DNA of 52,681 bases from an uncultured Muribaculaceae bacterium (GTDB lineage: Bacteria; Bacteroidota; Bacteroidia; Bacteroidales; Muribaculaceae). Position 1 is the first letter of the stretch; each line of letters opens with the position of its first letter. The translations under genes were made by a program, and so were the position numbers. Positions 50,300-52,681 of the stretch are shown piece after piece. The notes under the pieces are model-generated. The model saw only the letters and a program-made list of their open reading frames with translations, was not told where the DNA came from and did no database searches. The DNA lies in contig CAJTRT010000014.1 of assembly GCA_910579105.1 (NCBI GenBank), forward strand, positions 1-52,681. Reading direction: 5' to 3'.

Positions 50300-52582
50300 T
50301 TAGTCGAACTCGAGGTTCCAGCGGGCTGTCAGCCCGAACGTGGCTCCGGGGCCGCGCTGGAGGAACGCGTTCCTTATTGAAACGAAATAAAAAGTGTCAT
50401 ATTGCGTGGCGGTGATGTTGTCGGCCCACAATTCAACCGCCAGGTCGCCGAAATCGGCGGTCGCCGAGGCGCCGACGGAACAGTAAAAAGGCTGGCTGAC
50501 GGTATTTGCCTCGTCCCACCACACGCGGCCCACGCCGCGGACGTTGGCCTGGGCTGTCAGTCCTGTGAGCGCCATGCCGCTGAACGATTTTCCCCAGGTC
50601 GCTCCCGCGAAGAGGGTGTTGGCCGGAGCGTATGGCACGGTGTTGCCCGAATAGTCGGCCTTTCCGTTGTCGAACTCGCGGAACCGGGCGTCGGTGTGCC
50701 CGTATGATGCCCGGAATTCCCAGTCGCCGGCAGAAAATGTCCCGGATAGTTCGACACCGCGCGAGCGCGATTTCCCGGCGTTGGTCATCATGCGGCCGGT
50801 GGTGTCACCCTCGGGGAATACTGTGAGCTGCTGGTCGGCGCACTCGATCCAGAACAGGGCGGCGTCGGCCCGGAGCCGGCCCCCGAGGAAGCTGAGGTGG
50901 GCGCCGGCCTCGAACGTCCAGTTTTTCTCGGGGTCGTAGCCGATTGTTTCCTCGAGGTCGTAGTCGGGGTTGATGCCGGTAAACTCCATGACGTCCTGTT
51001 GCAGCACCTGCGAGAACATCTGGGTGTTGTAACCGCCCGCCTTGTACCCCTTGGTTGCGGAGGCGTAGATGTTGCCGGCCGATGCCGGTAGGGTGTAGCT
51101 AACGGAGAGCTTGGGGAGGAGCTGGAAGAAGTCTTTCGACAGGGCGCCGCGCTTATCGATTTTAACAGGCACGTTGCGGTAGGGTTCTCCGTCGTGGTAG
51201 TATGTGAACGATGACTCGCAATGGCTGTGGTAGTCGATCGCGGCGTGCTCCCAGTCGAAGCGCAGGCCAAGGGTCAGATTCCAGTCGCCCAGGGTCAGGG
51301 AGCTTTCGTGGTAGGCCGACGCTCCCCACGAGGGGAGGGTGAAGTCGCTCCCCAGCAGGAACGAGCGCTCGTCCCAGCGGAGCGGGTAGGAGGGGTTCTG
51401 CTGTGTGGGCTTCGCTTCCAGGAGGTTGGTTATGCCGTAGTCGCCGAACGTGACTGGCGCACTCATCCGGCCCCGCTTGCCGAAGCCGAACGCGCCTCCG
51501 AGCCAGCGGTACGCGCCCTTGCTTCCGCGGGCCACGAAATCGGCCGTGACGCCCCACTCCTTGCGGGCCTGGGTGAGGGTGAAGTAGTCAACCGGCAGGA
51601 AGTCCTGGTCGAGCGTCATGTCGTCGTCGATGTACTGGAAACTGATAATCGACGAGAAGTCTATCCCGCGGAAGCGGTGCTTGACGGTCAGCCCGTCGGT
51701 GAACGACGTGCGGCGGTAATAGCAGGTGTCGTTGTAGGCGATTTTCCCGGAGGCGACCGACTGGTATGGGTAGCCGTTCTGCCGCGCTATCGTCAGCGTG
51801 GCGGCGTTCTCTACCATCACGTTCTCGGCGGGACGCCAGGCGGTCTTCCACCGGGCCGACCAGTCGCGCTCGCGTCCTGCCGGGGTATTGTTGTATTCGT
51901 TGCGATAGAAGCCGTCGGTGCCGGTCGCGAGCAGGTTGAGCCCCATGCCCAGCCCGGGGGCGAGCCTGCCGTAAATCGCCGCTGAAGCCTTGTAGGTGTT
52001 GTGGTTGCCGTATGTGGCTCGCAGTCTCACTCCCTGCCACGACAGCGGCGAGAGGGTGTAGATGTTTATCAGGCCTCCCATGGTGTTTCTGCCGTAGAGT
52101 ATGTTCTGCGGGCCGCGCAGAATTTCCAGCCGGGCTATGTCGGTGAGGTCGAAGTCGAAATTGTCCTTGTTCAGAATAGGCACGTTGTCGATGTTCAGGC
52201 CGACCACCGGCTGGTCGATGCGCGCTCCCAGCCCGCGGACGTATACCGTCGAGGTCATCCTCGAGCCGTAGGCCGGGATATAGAAGTTCGGAGCTATCTC
52301 GCTGGCTTGCTTGATGTTGACGACATCGAGCCGCTGGAGCGCCGCCTCGCCGAGCGATGTCACCGCCTCGTCGTGGTTGGCGAGAGCGCCACCCTTGATG
52401 CCGGTCACCGACACCTCCCTGAGGGTCAGTACTGTGTCGGCCTCGGCCTTGACAGGCGCGGTGTTTCCCGCGGCCAAAGCCGGGGTTATGGCGGCGACCA
52501 GTAACACGCCCAAGGTCAAGCGCCTGGCACTCAGATGCTTGTTGCTGTGTATTGAGAAACTTGGGATTAAAAACTTAAACAC
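50300..52582 (-). CDS. TonB-dependent outer-membrane receptor
   Basis: A 760-residue receptor without the carboxypeptidase-like N-terminal domain of SusC, so it is of the siderophore/vitamin type. Export-signal sequence (about 17-38, RRLTLGVLLVAAITPALAAG) precedes the TonB box region TLREVSVTGIKGG, the plug (about 65-190, with YVRGLGARIDQPVV and RLEILRGPQNILYGRNTMGGLINIYT) and the barrel to a C-terminal aromatic WNLEFD. The only in-frame start is GTG at 52582, with a stop three codons before it; the N-terminal 16 residues before the hydrophobic part are unusual. Substrate is unknown. A hairpin covers the start. Confidence 0.88.
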   Translation of the reverse strand: MFKFLIPSFSIHSNKHLSARRLTLGVLLVAAITPALAAGNTAPVKAEADTVLTLREVSVTGIKGGALANHDEAVTSLGEAALQRLDVVNIKQASEIAPNFYIPAYGSRMTSTVYVRGLGARIDQPVVGLNIDNVPILNKDNFDFDLTDIARLEILRGPQNILYGRNTMGGLINIYTLSPLSWQGVRLRATYGNHNTYKASAAIYGRLAPGLGMGLNLLATGTDGFYRNEYNNTPAGRERDWSARWKTAWRPAENVMVENAATLTIARQNGYPYQSVASGKIAYNDTCYYRRTSFTDGLTVKHRFRGIDFSSIISFQYIDDDMTLDQDFLPVDYFTLTQARKEWGVTADFVARGSKGAYRWLGGAFGFGKRGRMSAPVTFGDYGITNLLEAKPTQQNPSYPLRWDERSFLLGSDFTLPSWGASAYHESSLTLGDWNLTLGLRFDWEHAAIDYHSHCESSFTYYHDGEPYRNVPVKIDKRGALSKDFFQLLPKLSVSYTLPASAGNIYASATKGYKAGGYNTQMFSQVLQQDVMEFTGINPDYDLEETIGYDPEKNWTFEAGAHLSFLGGRLRADAALFWIECADQQLTVFPEGDTTGRMMTNAGKSRSRGVELSGTFSAGDWEFRASYGHTDARFREFDNGKADYSGNTVPYAPANTLFAGATWGKSFSGMALTGLTAQANVRGVGRVWWDEANTVSQPFYCSVGASATADFGDLAVELWADNITATQYDTFYFVSIRNAFLQRGPGATFGLTARWNLEFD

Positions 52583-52608
52583 CCCGCGAAGTTAGCGATT
52601 TTTTTCAT
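52567..52608 (-). CDS. Possible 13-codon leader reading frame
   Basis: On the minus strand ATG AAA AAA ATC GCT starts a 13-codon frame (product MKKIANFAGCLSF, stop TAA) that overlaps the GTG start of the TonB receptor in a different frame. The ATG is in the loop of the hairpin at 52578-52618. A coding role is unproven; it could equally be chance. Confidence 0.35.
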   Translation of the reverse strand: MKKIANFAGCLSF

Positions 52609-52618
52609 ACGGGGTGTT
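52578..52618 (-). promoter_or_regulatory. Start-codon hairpin of the TonB receptor gene
   Basis: AACACCCCG (52578-52586) and CGGGGTGTT (52610-52618) form a 9-bp inverted repeat. In the minus-strand mRNA the GTG start (52582-52580) lies in the 3' arm and would be hidden when the stem forms. The loop of 23 bases carries the ATG of the short frame. Confidence 0.55.
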
Positions 52619-52637
52619 GCCGAACACCAAATTGTAG

Positions 52638-52658
52638 GGACGCACGGCTCGTGCGTCC
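52638..52658. repeat. Palindromic GGACGC repeat, copy 3
   Basis: GGACGCACG (52638-52646) and CGTGCGTCC (52650-52658) form a perfect 9-bp stem around GCT. The flank GTAG precedes it. It shares the GGACGC/GCGTCC ends with the copies at 7664 and 7722 but has a different inner sequence. Positions 52619-52681 hold no gene I can support. Confidence 0.7.
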
Positions 52659-52681
52659 GAGTTGTCGGGGTTGATTAACAG

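Overview
The window looks like chromosomal DNA from a high-GC member of the Bacteroidales. Family Muribaculaceae is my best guess, inferred from gene content and composition rather than from a marker gene. Supporting signs are a SusC/SusD glycan locus with a DUF6377-type regulator, a VorBAC-type 2-oxoacid:ferredoxin oxidoreductase, pyrK beside class 1B pyrD, several promoters of the Bacteroidetes form TAnnTTTG (two with a TTTG 19-20 bp upstream), weak Shine-Dalgarno sequences, and lipoproteins with acidic residues after the lipid cysteine. No mobile element, phage gene, rRNA or CRISPR array was seen. The GC-rich codon use produces many long antisense shadow frames, which are left out.

Layout. 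1-53: the 5' part of a tRNA-Val on the minus strand with a clear promoter. 294-7657 (+): a coiled-coil protein, an S9 dipeptidyl peptidase, a five-helix membrane protein with a CxxCH motif, miaA, and a secreted protein of unknown family; all are close or overlapping and probably one or two transcripts. 7664-7741: two palindromic repeats. 7775-8392 (-): a DUF4136 lipoprotein. 8577-10296 (+): pyrK-pyrD. 10329-11666 (-): a CE7-type esterase. 11799-24699 (+): a polysaccharide utilisation locus with a DUF6377 regulator, SusC, SusD, a SusE/F-like binding protein, a GH66 dextranase, a GH97 alpha-glucosidase and a secreted protein sharing modules with the SusE/F-like protein. It ends in a strong two-way terminator at 24713-24749.

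24770-31780 (-): vor operon (gamma, beta, alpha, ferredoxin), a thioredoxin-fold lipoprotein, malate dehydrogenase, ribD and a GHL10-type glycosidase. 31842-37535 (-): a 1,897-residue alpha-2-macroglobulin-like protein without the thioester motif. 37715-39424 (-): an ECF sigma factor, membrane anti-sigma candidate and Spy-like periplasmic protein, with a consensus promoter that shares its -33 element with the terminator of the preceding gene. 39573-41909 (-): a six-hairpin glycosidase, divergent from an alpha/beta hydrolase (42029-43069, +) and a His/Asp-rich secreted protein (43175-43693, +). 43721-52582 (-): M16 peptidase, ispG, purE, a PAP2-like membrane protein, rpoN, a lipoprotein and a TonB-dependent receptor.

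How the genes work together. The PUL encodes a complete dextran pathway: surface capture (SusD, SusE/F-like), surface endo-cleavage (GH66), import (SusC) and periplasmic trimming to glucose (GH97), sensed by the DUF6377 protein. pyrK/pyrD, purE, ribD, mdh, ispG and miaA are housekeeping genes. The sigma/anti-sigma/Spy trio looks like an envelope-stress module. The most interesting unexplained items are the coiled-coil protein with a possible clamp-binding C-terminus, the His-rich protein behind a nested inverted repeat, the start region of the TonB receptor folded over a 13-codon reading frame, and the C-terminal tail of the last PUL protein.
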